Of a DNA stretch of 64,000 bases, positions 10,152-21,162 are shown piece by piece. A program made the translations under genes and the position numbers. How positions within the stretch are numbered: position 1 is the stretch's first letter; each line of letters starts with the position of its first letter. The notes beneath the pieces were generated by a model. It was not told the origin of the DNA. It saw only the letters and a program-made list of their open reading frames with translations, and did not search any database. Origin of the DNA: Pachyseris speciosa (lineage: Eukaryota; Cnidaria; Anthozoa; Scleractinia; Pachyseridae); NCBI GenBank assembly GCA_016490735.1, contig JAEMWC010000122.1, positions 902,501-966,500 of the forward strand, given 5' to 3'.

Positions 10152-10974
10152 TTTACGCTAGTTTGTATGTTTTTTCTTTCTTTTAGTTCATGTTGCTTGC
10201 GTTGCTGAGAAGCGGCTGATTTGCGTCCAGTCCGTGTGTGCTGAGCCTTTACTAAGTTGTACATATATTTTTTCTGAATGCGTGCCTATGTTTTTGCAAT
10301 TCATCTGTGATTGGGGAGAGTATGGAAACTCTTTTTGCCCCTTTAGTGTGCTGGCTTTTTTGTGCCTGGAGAGTGTGGGACCATCTGTGCCCAGGAGTGT
10401 GGGACCATCTGTGCCCAAGATCATGGGACCTTCTTTGCCCAGTTTTCATGGAATTGCGAGTTATTTTGAAGTGTTGTTAGATTTGTGTTTAGGGACGATC
10501 TGTGCCCTTTGCCGAACTTGGGACCAACTGTGCCCGACACTTAACCGAGTTGCGCGTTGATTTGAAGTGTTGATTAGTTTTCGTGTGTTTATTTAATTTG
10601 AATCAGATTTGCGTCTAAGGGACAACCTGTGCCCTTTTCCGGACTTGAGGCTCTCTGTGCGCGTGAACGAAGGTTTACTTGTGCTATCCTGTTTTTGATT
10701 TACAATTTTCTTTACTGTTGTTTATTAGTTTGTTATTCGTATTATCTCGATTATTATACATTTTGTTTTTCACTTGATATCTGGTTATTTTTGTTTTTTC
10801 TTTCATTGATTTTATTTATTTACTTATATAATTTGTTTACTTATTTATATTTTAAGTTAGTTAGTTTGTTAGTTTTTTACTTTGTTGTGCAGTTTTTGGG
10901 CCGGGGGTCTGCCTTGTTTTATTTCGTTCCTTGTTGGGTAGTTTTGTCTCTTTGCAGATGTGTTCCAGTCCGAA

Positions 10975-11961
10975 ATGTGGTCAGAATTTTTCTCCTCAAC
11001 CCCCGAGCATCTCCAACCCACCGCTTCCCTGGTGAAGAGCACAGTTCTTGGATCTAAAGCGGATGGTACTGTCCATGCCTACCTTGGAGGTTTTAGAAGA
11101 TGGAAACGTTGGGCAACATCTAATCACGTCTGCCCTTTTCCTGCTAATCCTTTTCAGCTCGCAATTTATTTGCAGTGTTTGTTTAAGGATGCTAATTCTC
11201 CTTCTCCAGTTCTTAACGCCGTTTATGCCATCGACTGGGCCCAGCAAATGGCTGGCTTGTCAAAGATCTCCGATCATTCTCTGGTTTCTTTAATGGTCAG
11301 TGCTTCTCAAAGAATTCTGAAAAGGTCCAAGGTCAAAAAAGATCCCGCGACTCCGGAGATGTTGAGAGCCTTAGTGGAATCGAGGATTACAGATAAGTCT
11401 CCATTCGTATCAGATCTCAGATCGGTTGCTTTATGCCTTATAGGTTACGCGGGGTTTTTTCCGTTTTAGTGAGTTATGTTATATGAAGGCCTGCGATATT
11501 AAGTTTTTCCCCTCGTATGTTTCCATTTTTCTAGAGTCATCAAAGATTGACCAATTCCGTGACGGGGCATGGATCGTTATCGCGAGGTCAGATCTACCGA
11601 CTTTTCCTGTCAAGGCCTTGGAAGAATACATTTCAGCTGCTCAAATCGACTTCTCCGAAGATTTACCTTTGTTCAGGGCCCTTGCTACTCCTCGGTCAAG
11701 GGTGAAGGTCCGGAGCCAAGGGATTAGCTATACGAGAGCTCGAGAACTTATAAAGGACGCTTTTAGAGGTTTAACAGACAGTTCTAAGATTAGTGTTCAT
11801 AGCCTTAGAGCTGGAGGAGCCACCTCAGCAGCTAATGCCGGAATTCCTGATAGGCTATTTTAAGCGACATGGTCGTTGGGTTAGTGAAAACGCCAAGGAT
11901 GGCTAGCTATGTTAAAGACGATTTTAATTCTCGTTTATCAGTCACGCAATCTTTAGGGATA
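10975..11961 (+). pseudogene. Tyrosine recombinase of the Ngaro-like element, copy 1, frame-broken
   Basis: Starting at the ATG at 10975 (MWSEFFSSTPEHLQP), the frame holds the N-terminal SAM-like region (GFRRWKRWATS) and runs to 11469, where it shifts. The catalytic half resumes at 11483 and contains the HxxR box as HSLRAGG near 11800-11820. The frame shifts again near 11860. The closing segment with KRHGRW and the presumed nucleophile tyrosine in YVKDDF is readable past the break. The enzyme would integrate the circular DNA intermediate of the element. The three frame breaks are shared with copy 2, so they predate the duplication. Confidence 0.8.
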
Positions 11962-12176
11962 TAAATAATGTCTTGTTTTCTTTAAGACCGTGCCCGGCAG
12001 GTCGGAGAGTCCTATCCATAGGGCCGGGGTTTTTCCTCAGTTTTTACTGCTACGAGCGCGGTGGGGTTTTTTCATCCTATGGATGCTCGTTGGTTCTCTC
12101 CCAGGTTCTGTTTAAGCTGTTATTGCCCTTTGCACCAATGTAATTTATACTGTCGTCTTAGCCTGACTCAATAAAC

Positions 12177-12278
12177 GTGCGGCCTCCAGTTAGCACACGA
12201 TAGCAAGTCTGTGTCATGTTTTCTGTTTATTGTTTCGCACGGGTTAGGTGGTGTTAGGGAATTCAGACGAGAGTAGAA
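12177..12278 (+). repeat. Split direct repeat B2 of the Ngaro-like element
   Basis: Right terminal repeat, matching B1. It ends in TAGAA instead of TCGAA. Duplicated at 16849-16950 in copy 2 of the tandem duplication. Confidence 0.85.
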
Positions 12279-12540
12279 GTATTGGACAAAATATCGTCAC
12301 TTTCGGACATGGTTGCCACTTTCCATCGAATGACCAGCAACTATAATCTCAACAAAATCTCGACCGAACTTGCGGAGCTCACTGAATCGCAACAGAGATG
12401 AAGTCTAAACAACTCTTGAGAACCACCAACTACGTCATCAACGCAAAACTCGTCACCAGTCTCCGAAGACACCATTTTGGCTTTTTGGGGCAATTTGGAC
12501 AGTAAAAAATCCGATTTTATTTTCTTTACGCAAAATGTCA

Positions 12541-12845
12541 TATGCCATTCTTGTAATTTATAAGGCCGGTTGCTGGGATTGCACTGATTTTTATATTTGT
12601 AAGACCAAGAGAAGACTTCATGACTTCTTCATGACTTCTTCATGACAAAAACTGAACATTTCAAGGCCATCGCTAAAAATGACCAAGTTAAAACCACTGG
12701 ACTCAACATCAAGTGGGATCATATTAACATTTTAGCGTCGGGCAAACCGATTATCATTGCAAAATGAAGGAAACCTTATTTATCCAAGAACTTAAGCCAG
12801 CTTTTAATGTGAACATCAGTAGGGAGAAGTTGTTGCTATATTAAT
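12541..12845 (+). pseudogene. Penelope-like element GIY-YIG endonuclease remnant, copy 1
   Basis: The plus strand encodes VIYKAGCWDCTDFYICKTKR followed by a histidine-containing stretch (TEHFKAIAKND) and KETLFIQELKPAFNVN, the typical C-terminal endonuclease of Penelope-like retroelements. A short duplicated GACTTCTTCAT run near 12620-12650 disturbs the frame. The reverse transcriptase is missing upstream. Duplicated at 17213-17517. Confidence 0.7.
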
Positions 12846-13280
12846 AAGGATATTAATCTCGGTTACAGACCCCTATATTAAACGTATATAAATAGTTTTC
12901 ATTAATTGTAACAGTCACTTTTGAAGATGTATGTTGCCTAGCATACGAAACGTCAAGTCTTTATAAAATGTGTTGGTTTACCATGTTTATCTCCGCTGTT
13001 TGTGCTTTATTTCTAATCATGCCTTGTACTTGTTTTTGTAGGTAAACAAATATCTATTTATGAATAATAACATACAGTCAACAGTTTATTCAATAACGTC
13101 TACTTTTAAAGCTATCAATCTAATGATGGTAATTCACTGCCTTTTAGTGCACGCACGTACTGTATAACCAATTTCATTTTGAATTTCTTTTGACGGAATG
13201 TATCGTTTTGTGAGCCACGAGCTCTACAACGTAATACGCAAGAATTTAATACCTCAAGATTTCAATTGCACGTGTATTTA

Positions 13281-13386
13281 ACAATTATTCACCTCTGTGT
13301 CGGTGATCAGTGGTGGATATTTACCTCGCCGCCTTGCAGCTCGGTAAATATCCACCACTTTCACCGACACTGAGGTGAATAATTGT
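13281..13386. mobile_element. Short palindromic MITE, copy 1
   Basis: ACAATTATTCACCTC at the left and its complement at the right enclose a 106-bp near-perfect hairpin (GGTGGATATTTACC and GGTAAATATCCACC near the centre). No coding content. Copy 2 is at 17953-18058. Confidence 0.75.
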
Positions 13387-13620
13387 TTTAGTATATACCA
13401 CACAAGCTGACTAATTAGCGGACCAAAACACTTTGTGTGTGACAATATAACGACAAGCGGTCGGAAATTGTAAAATCTCGCGCACCGGCTACTCGGAGGT
13501 GAATAGTAGCTACTGAATCACCTCCGAGTTAACCAATCAGAGCGCGCGAAAAGCACCATTCACTTATGTCATATATACTAACTACTGACACACCGAAAAC
13601 ATGATTTATTGAAAAACTTA

Positions 13621-13807
13621 AGCCTGGTTTTCACTAGCGATGCAAGCACAAGCGCAAGCACAAGGACAAGGAAACATTTTGATCCTTGCGCTTGTGCTTA
13701 CTCTTATGCTTATGCTTGCGTTAAGCCCTTTTTCACAGTGAAATAAGCGCTCTTGTGCTTGCGCTTGTGCTTGCGCTTGTGCTTGCGTCGCTAGTGAAAA
13801 CCAGGCT
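13621..13807. mobile_element. MITE with AGCCTGGTTTTCACTAGCGA ends and TTA target duplication, copy 1
   Basis: The 187-bp element has inverted termini AGCCTGGTTTTCACTAGCGA with one or two mismatches and is filled with CAAGCG-type subrepeats. TTA stands on both sides (13618-13620 and 13808-13810), as in PIF/Harbinger insertions. It forms a hairpin. Copy 2 is at 18293-18479. Confidence 0.75.
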
Positions 13808-14226
13808 TTACAACGAGTACGCAAAAAAAATAATATTCTCATGAATATTTGGAGTGTTTTCGGATGAGTGTCAGAGTTCGTGTGTACTCTTTCAATAAAT
13901 ACATGTTAGTGTAATGAGAGCAAGTTTAATGCGCGACCTTAATAGTAAATTGCCTCTAGTGCCCACCTTTTGGAGGCGCAGTGATGTCGGTGTTTAGCAC
14001 GTAAAATGTCACTCGCAGTTTAGGTCCAGGATTGCAGGGTGTGCAGTTTTTCAGACAAGAACTGATCCCTGCATTGTAGTTGTGATTTTAGTGTAAATAA
14101 AAAATGCTTTTATCGCCGCGTTGTTTCTTGAACACATTAACAGTGTGATTAGCTGAATATGAATATATGAAAATCATATATTTGAACTGCGGATTAAAGA
14201 ACGAATATGTGATTGATCTGGAGCAT

Positions 14227-14294
14227 GGATGGAGCAGTGGTGAGAGCACTCGCTTTCCACCAATGTGGCCTGGGTTGAGTGTGGGTTGTGGGTT

Positions 14295-14338
<44 letters not shown>

Positions 14339-14500
14339 CGGGTACTCCGGTTTTCCGCTCTCCTCAAAAACCAACACTTCTAAATTCCAATTTGATCCTG
14401 AATGCTCGGGCGTTTAATACATGAGCCCCCTGCTCGGGAGATTGGGCAACCACTCCCCACGTTACCGAGCTTAAATACATTTGATTTGATTTGATTTGAG
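14227..14500 (+). mobile_element. tRNA-derived SINE, copy 1
   Basis: GGAGCAGTGGTGAGAGCACT resembles a polymerase III A box. It is followed by the central domain CTCTGCTCCGAGAGGTTTTT and CGGTTTTCCGCTCTCC, also found in the SINE at 31490-31645, and by a tail of TTTGA repeats. Duplicated at 18899-19172. Confidence 0.7.
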
Positions 14501-14977
14501 TTATGAACACTACATAAGCAAGTGATTAGCATTTCAAACATTGTTAAGAAAGTAGTTTTTTTTCCTCGCTGACAAAAATCTTCACTCTGCAATTCCCAAC
14601 ATTTTTTGTGGAATGCTGGGGTAATCCTGTGATTGATTGGCAGTCTGTGTAGTGGATTGTGAGGGGCGGGTCGTATCCAGCCGTGTTGGGAGGTTGGCTA
14701 GCACAGCATTTGACATCCTGAGAAATGGAACTTGGTGTGAGAGCATCTTGACAAGAGAACGTTCTGTGGGCCCACCTCTGGAATTAGACTTAAGCTGGTG
14801 TTAATGTTTAATTTGCAAATCGAGAAATCGGCGATATTTGAGTCTATGAATACGTTGAATGTGTTTTTAAGCAGTGAAGTTGCTGCAGTGTGCGAGTTTG
14901 GCTGGTTGAAGCAAGAAATATCTGCAGGTATACACACCATAAACAATTCATCATAATTAAACCACTGTTTTCTAGTA
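14501..14977. other. Non-coding remainder of duplication copy 1
   Basis: No coding or repeat structure recognised here. The same bases recur at 19173-19649. Confidence 0.5.
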
Positions 14978-15646
14978 TGTGATTGGGGAGAGTATGGAAA
15001 CTCTTTTTGCCCCTTTAGTGTGCTGGCTTTTTTGTGCCTGGAGAGTGTGGGACCATCTGTGCCCAGGAGTGTGGGACCATCTGTGCCCAAGATCATGGGA
15101 CCTTCTTTGCCCAGTTTTCATGGAATTGCGAGTTATTTTGAAGTGTTGTTAGATTTGTGTTTAGGGACGATCTGTGCCCTTTGCCGAACTTGGGACCAAC
15201 TGTGCCCGACACTTAACCGAGTTGCGCGTTGATTTGAAGTGTTGATTAGTTTTCGTGTGTTTATTTAATTTGAATCAGATTTGCGTCTAAGGGACAACCT
15301 GTGCCCTTTTCCGGACTTGAGGCTCTCTGTGCGCGTGAACGAAGGTTTACTTGTGCTGTCCTGTTTTTGATTTACAATTTTCTTTACTGTTGTTTATTAG
15401 TTTGTTATTCGTATTATCTCGATTATTATACATTTTGTTTTTCACTTGATATCTGGTTATTTTTGTTTTTTCTTTCATTGATTTTATTTATTTACTTATA
15501 TAATTTGTTTACTTATTTATATTTTAAGTTAGTTAGTTTGTTAGTTTTTTACTTTGTTGTGCAGTTTTTGGGCCGGGGGTCTGCCTTGTTTTATTTCGTT
15601 CCTTGTTGGGTAGTTTTGTCTCTTTGCAGATGTGTTCCAGTCCGAA

Positions 15647-16633
15647 ATGTGGTCAGAATTTTTCTCCTCAACCCCCGAGCATCTCCAACCCACCGCTTCC
15701 CTGGTGAAGAGCACAGTTCTTGGATCTAAAGCGGATGGTACTGTCCATGCCTACCTTGGAGGTTTTAGAAGATGGAAACGTTGGGCAACATCTAATCACG
15801 TCTGCCCTTTTCCTGCTAATCCTTTTCAGCTCGCAATTTATTTGCAGTGTTTGTTTAAGGATGCTAATTCTCCTTCTCCAGTTCTTAACGCCGTTTATGC
15901 CATCGACTGGGCCCAGCAAATGGCTGGCTTGTCAAAGATCTCCGATCATTCTCTGGTTTCTTTAATGGTCAGTGCTTCTCAAAGAATTCTGAAAAGGTCC
16001 AAGGTCAAAAAAGATCCCGCGACTCCGGAGATGTTGAGAGCCTTAGTGGAATCGAGGATTACAGATAAGTCTCCATTCGTATCAGATCTCAGATCGGTTG
16101 CTTTATGCCTTATAGGTTACGCGGGGTTTTTTCCGTTTTAGTGAGTTATGTTATATGAAGGCCTGCGATATTAAGTTTTTCCCCTCGTATGTTTCCATTT
16201 TTCTAGAGTCATCAAAGATTGACCAATTCCGTGACGGGGCATGGATCGTTATCGCGAGGTCAGATCTACCGACTTTTCCTGTCAAGGCCTTGGAAGAATA
16301 CATTTCAGCTGCTCAAATCGACTTCTCCGAAGATTTACCTTTGTTCAGGGCCCTTGCTACTCCTCGGTCAAGGGTGAAGGTCCGGAGCCAAGGGATTAGC
16401 TATACGAGAGCTCGAGAACTTATAAAGGACGCTTTTAGAGGTTTAACAGACAGTTCTAAGATTAGTGTTCATAGCCTTAGAGCTGGAGGAGCCACCTCAG
16501 CAGCTAATGCCGGAATTCCTGATAGGCTATTTTAAGCGACATGGTCGTTGGGTTAGTGAAAACGCCAAGGATGGCTAGCTATGTTAAAGACGATTTTAAT
16601 TCTCGTTTATCAGTCACGCAATCTTTAGGGATA
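15647..16633 (+). pseudogene. Tyrosine recombinase of the Ngaro-like element, copy 2, frame-broken
   Basis: Same protein pieces as copy 1, with the N-terminal part to 16141, the HSLRAGG half at 16155-16535 and the terminal tyrosine region beyond a further frameshift. No residue differs from copy 1 in these parts. Confidence 0.8.
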
Positions 16634-16848
16634 TAAATAATGTCTTGTTTTCTTTAAGACCGTGCCCGGCAGGTCGGAGAGTCCTATCCATAGGGCCGGG
16701 GTTTTTCCTCAGTTTTTACTGCTACGAGCGCGGTGGGGTTTTTTCATCCTATGGATGCTCGTTGGTTCTCTCCCAGGTTCTGTTTAAGCTGTTATTGCCC
16801 TTTGCACCAATGTAATTTATACTGTCGTCTTAGCCTGACTCAATAAAC

Positions 16849-16950
16849 GTGCGGCCTCCAGTTAGCACACGATAGCAAGTCTGTGTCATGTTTTCTGTTT
16901 ATTGTTTCGCACGGGTTAGGTGGTGTTAGGGAATTCAGACGAGAGTAGAA
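16849..16950 (+). repeat. B2 repeat, second copy
   Basis: Duplicate of 12177-12278. Confidence 0.85.
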
Positions 16951-17212
16951 GTATTGGACAAAATATCGTCACTTTCGGACATGGTTGCCACTTTCCATCG
17001 AATGACCAGCAACTATAATCTCAACAAAATCTCGACCGAACTTGCGGAGCTCACTGAATCGCAACAGAGATGAAGTCTAAACAACTCTTGAGAACCACCA
17101 ACTACGTCATCAACGCAAAACTCGTCACCAGTCTCCGAAGACACCATTTTGGCTTTTTGGGGCAATTTGGACAGTAAAAAATCCGATTTTATTTTCTTTA
17201 CGCAAAATGTCA

Positions 17213-17517
17213 TATGCCATTCTTGTAATTTATAAGGCCGGTTGCTGGGATTGCACTGATTTTTATATTTGTAAGACCAAGAGAAGACTTCATGACTTCT
17301 TCATGACTTCTTCATGACAAAAACTGAACATTTCAAGGCCATCGCTAAAAATGACCAAGTTAAAACCACTGGACTCAACATCAAGTGGGATCATATTAAC
17401 ATTTTAGCGTCGGGCAAACCGATTATCATTGCAAAATGAAGGAAACCTTATTTATCCAAGAACTTAAGCCAGCTTTTAATGTGAACATCAGTAGGGAGAA
17501 GTTGTTGCTATATTAAT
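17213..17517 (+). pseudogene. Penelope-like GIY-YIG endonuclease remnant, copy 2
   Basis: Duplicate of 12541-12845, carried by the tandem duplication. Confidence 0.7.
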
Positions 17518-17952
17518 AAGGATATTAATCTCGGTTACAGACCCCTATATTAAACGTATATAAATAGTTTTCATTAATTGTAACAGTCACTTTTGAAGAT
17601 GTATGTTGCCTAGCATACGAAACGTCAAGTCTTTATAAAATGTGTTGGTTTACCATGTTTATCTCCGCTGTTTGTGCTTTATTTCTAATCATGCCTTGTA
17701 CTTGTTTTTGTAGGTAAACAAATATCTATTTATGAATAATAACATACAGTCAACAGTTTATTCAATAACGTCTACTTTTAAAGCTATCAATCTAATGATG
17801 GTAATTCACTGCCTTTTAGTGCACGCACGTACTGTATAACCAATTTCATTTTGAATTTCTTTTGACGGAATGTATCGTTTTGTGAGCCACGAGCTCTACA
17901 ACGTAATACGCAAGAATTTAATACCTCAAGATTTCAATTGCACGTGTATTTA

Positions 17953-18058
17953 ACAATTATTCACCTCTGTGTCGGTGATCAGTGGTGGATATTTACCTCG
18001 CCGCCTTGCAGCTCGGTAAATATCCACCACTTTCACCGACACTGAGGTGAATAATTGT
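17953..18058. mobile_element. Short palindromic MITE, copy 2
   Basis: Duplicate of 13281-13386. Confidence 0.75.
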
Positions 18059-18292
18059 TTTAGTATATACCACACAAGCTGACTAATTAGCGGACCAAAA
18101 CACTTTGTGTGTGACAATATAACGACAAGCGGTCGGAAATTGTAAAATCTCGCGCACCGGCTACTCGGAGGTGAATAGTAGCTACTGAATCACCTCCGAG
18201 TTAACCAATCAGAGCGCGCGAAAAGCACCATTCACTTATGTCATATATACTAACTACTGACACACCGAAAACATGATTTATTGAAAAACTTA

Positions 18293-18479
18293 AGCCTGGT
18301 TTTCACTAGCGATGCAAGCACAAGCGCAAGCACAAGGACAAGGAAACATTTTGATCCTTGCGCTTGTGCTTACTCTTATGCTTATGCTTGCGTTAAGCCC
18401 TTTTTCACAGTGAAATAAGCGCTCTTGTGCTTGCGCTTGTGCTTGCGCTTGTGCTTGCGTCGCTAGTGAAAACCAGGCT
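18293..18479. mobile_element. MITE with AGCCTGGTTTTC ends, copy 2
   Basis: Duplicate of 13621-13807, with the same TTA flanks. Confidence 0.75.
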
Positions 18480-18898
18480 TTACAACGAGTACGCAAAAAA
18501 AATAATATTCTCATGAATATTTGGAGTGTTTTCGGATGAGTGTCAGAGTTCGTGTGTACTCTTTCAATAAATACATGTTAGTGTAATGAGAGCAAGTTTA
18601 ATGCGCGACCTTAATAGTAAATTGCCTCTAGTGCCCACCTTTTGGAGGCGCAGTGATGTCGGTGTTTAGCACGTAAAATGTCACTCGCAGTTTAGGTCCA
18701 GGATTGCAGGGTGTGCAGTTTTTCAGACAAGAACTGATCCCTGCATTGTAGTTGTGATTTTAGTGTAAATAAAAAATGCTTTTATCGCCGCGTTGTTTCT
18801 TGAACACATTAACAGTGTGATTAGCTGAATATGAATATATGAAAATCATATATTTGAACTGCGGATTAAAGAACGAATATGTGATTGATCTGGAGCAT

Positions 18899-18966
18899 GG
18901 ATGGAGCAGTGGTGAGAGCACTCGCTTTCCACCAATGTGGCCTGGGTTGAGTGTGGGTTGTGGGTT

Positions 18967-19010
<44 letters not shown>

Positions 19011-19172
19011 CGGGTACTCCGGTTTTCCGCTCTCCTCAAAAACCAACACTTCTAAATTCCAATTTGATCCTGAATGCTCGGGCGTTTAATACATGAGCCC
19101 CCTGCTCGGGAGATTGGGCAACCACTCCCCACGTTACCGAGCTTAAATACATTTGATTTGATTTGATTTGAG
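18899..19172 (+). mobile_element. tRNA-derived SINE, copy 2
   Basis: Duplicate of 14227-14500. Confidence 0.7.
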
Positions 19173-19652
19173 TTATGAACACTACATAAGCAAGTGATTA
19201 GCATTTCAAACATTGTTAAGAAAGTAGTTTTTTTTCCTCGCTGACAAAAATCTTCACTCTGCAATTCCCAACATTTTTTGTGGAATGCTGGGGTAATCCT
19301 GTGATTGATTGGCAGTCTGTGTAGTGGATTGTGAGGGGCGGGTCGTATCCAGCCGTGTTGGGAGGTTGGCTAGCACAGCATTTGACATCCTGAGAAATGG
19401 AACTTGGTGTGAGAGCATCTTGACAAGAGAACGTTCTGTGGGCCCACCTCTGGAATTAGACTTAAGCTGGTGTTAATGTTTAATTTGCAAATCGAGAAAT
19501 CGGCGATATTTGAGTCTATGAATACGTTGAATGTGTTTTTAAGCAGTGAAGTTGCTGCAGTGTGCGAGTTTGGCTGGTTGAAGCAAGAAATATCTGCAGG
19601 TATACACACCATAAACAATTCATCATAATTAAACCACTGTTTTCTAGTATGT

Positions 19653-20440
19653 CATTTTTGGCTTTGCATTTTTCTTCCAAAACTGAGTAGCAAAAGCTTT
19701 AAGTAGCAAGTTCATGCATTCATTTTCACGCCTAAACTGCGTAACAGCTAGGCTACGTCTTGAACTGAGAAGAACGGATCTTGATGCACATCCAATTGGA
19801 TATCAGTGTCGTCCATAGAATTACTCTTTCTTTCGCTGAAGTGAGCCAGTAAAGTTAGTCAGGGCGAAGACGGAAGCCAAGATCTTTCACTAAAACAAAT
19901 TACAATGAAGACCTAGGGCGCATTTTTTCTGGAAGAATTCGAAAACAGAGTTGTGATCTGGATTCCTTACCAAAAAAACGAAAAAGGATCATTTGCCATG
20001 GCAACGCGAGACAAAAATACAATGATTCATCAATCTGTTGTTGTGAACTCTGGTCTCTCCTGAACATTTCAACTTCAAAAAGACATCCCGTGGATATATT
20101 CTAGTAAAAGTAGTATTAGCTAAAATTAGCCACAAGAAAAAAATAGTTTGCGATCGATAAAAACAGCTCATAAAAACATGCCTGCTTGGTAACAAATCGA
20201 CGACTTTCAAGGGTATTTTTGCACTCAGATTGTTTGGTGCTTACAATTGCAGTAAAGTACCTTTCTCGTGTAGTTTCAATTATCCTACAGATTTTCCGAA
20301 ACTTTTAAATTTCCCTAGCTAAAGAAGCACTTCGACGGGAAATTGAAAAATAGGATCGAAATAGCCCTTTGGATCGAAGTCGAGTACCATAGGATACATT
20401 TTGGCTGCGAAACAATACGTCAACTGTACAAATATGTTTT
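19653..20440. other. Unique non-coding sequence
   Basis: No open frame with recognisable content, no terminal repeats and no RNA gene seen. Confidence 0.5.
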
Positions 20441-21162
20441 TGTGAAATATATATATAGCTGAAAAAATAAAACAACACTTTTAAGTTTAAAACAAGACAT
20501 GTTTCGACATACTTATGCCATCTTCAGTTGCAAATGTTCGTTACAATTTGAATTTTAACTGTATACAGAGTTTCATATTACAAGGATTAACTATTATTTG
20601 AATAATAATGAAAACAAGTATAAAAGATGAAGTATTCGACTACAAAACTTAATAAATAGAAAGGGTTAATCCAACATGTTGTAACTGTTGGTTTAAAACA
20701 GGCCTCTCCCATTTAATATGCAGAGCCTCTTTAACTTTAATTTGAAACTTAGAGGTTGCAGAGTCTAAAACAGTGAAACATTCCGCAGAACAGGAGTCTC
20801 GACAAGCCTGAGACGACACTAAATGCTTGTAAACATGAGAAGCCTTGGCAGACACAAGGTGCTCGTGAACGCGAGTAGAGATGTGGCGAGCGGTTTCGCC
20901 AATGTAAGTAGCATTACAGCCAGCACACACAAATTTATAAACAACATGCGAACGGAGACCCTGTGGTACGAAATCTTTCACGCTGAACAACTGTCTAACC
21001 TTAAAAGTGGAAAAAACTAGCTTGATGTCAACATTACTACAATATTGTCTTGGCAGTTTTCTAAGTTTAGTTGTCAGGCTTGTCGAGACTCCTGTTCTGC
21101 GGAATGTTTCACTGTTTTAGACTCTGCAACCTCTAAGTTTCAAATTAAAGTTAAAGAGGCCT
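20440..21162 (-). mobile_element. Penelope-like element, 3' part with GIY-YIG endonuclease and an inverted fragment
   Basis: The minus-strand frame 20649-20990 encodes VVYKFVCAGCNATYIGETAR, a clear GIY-YIG nuclease start, then histidine-rich linkers (RVHEHL, HVYKHL) and a C-terminal KVKEALHIKWERPVLNQQ. This is the endonuclease domain of Penelope-like retroelements; it nicks the target during insertion. The typical 3' untranslated segment with GAAGATGGCATAAG and GTCGAAACATG lies at 20490-20525. A piece of the same coding sequence (20723-20810) recurs in inverse orientation at 21075-21162. The reverse transcriptase is not present. Confidence 0.82.

Larger units (their letters stand above)
7071..12278 (+). 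mobile_element. Ngaro/DIRS-type tyrosine-recombinase retroelement(s), degenerate
   Basis: The region holds a gag-like frame, a DIRS-type reverse transcriptase/RNase H and a tyrosine recombinase, framed by split direct repeats in the order A1 (7071-7218), B1 (9907-10008) abutting A2 (10004-10151), and B2 (12177-12278). Split direct repeats are the hallmark of Ngaro- and PAT-like elements, whereas DIRS1 has inverted ones. In the usual order all pol domains precede B1-A2; here the recombinase lies between A2 and B2. Either this is a variant architecture or two elements stand in tandem, one lacking the recombinase and one lacking gag and RT. Several frameshifts make the copy non-autonomous. Confidence 0.8.
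10306..14977 (+). repeat. 4,672-bp tandem duplication, copy 1
   Basis: Every feature from 10306 recurs exactly 4,672 bases later. The only difference I noticed is A at 10686 against G at 15358. The copy begins at TGTGATTGGGG inside the Ngaro-like region and ends at TCTAGTATG. Breakpoints share the three bases TGT, suggesting microhomology-mediated duplication, or an assembly artefact. Confidence 0.92.
14978..19649 (+). repeat. 4,672-bp tandem duplication, copy 2
   Basis: Second copy of 10306-14977. It lacks A2 of the Ngaro-like element because the duplication starts downstream of it. It ends where unique sequence resumes at GTCATTTTTGG. Confidence 0.92.

Noticed and set aside
10629..11057. 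Leucine/phenylalanine-rich frame resembling a multi-pass membrane protein
   Set aside because: It starts at a GTG, lies in a T-rich leader of the recombinase region, and overlaps the recombinase start in another frame. Hydrophobicity reflects base composition.
12920..12960. Hammerhead-ribozyme-like motif (GAAGAT, stem, CGAAAC) after the Penelope fragment, also at 20490-20525 minus
   Set aside because: The catalytic core needs CUGANGA directly joined to stem II. Here an extra U intervenes and, in the first case, the leading C is missing. Without folding analysis I do not call a ribozyme.
13618..13842. Open frame with QAQAQAQAQ
   Set aside because: It comes from CAAGCG subrepeats of the MITE at 13621-13807.
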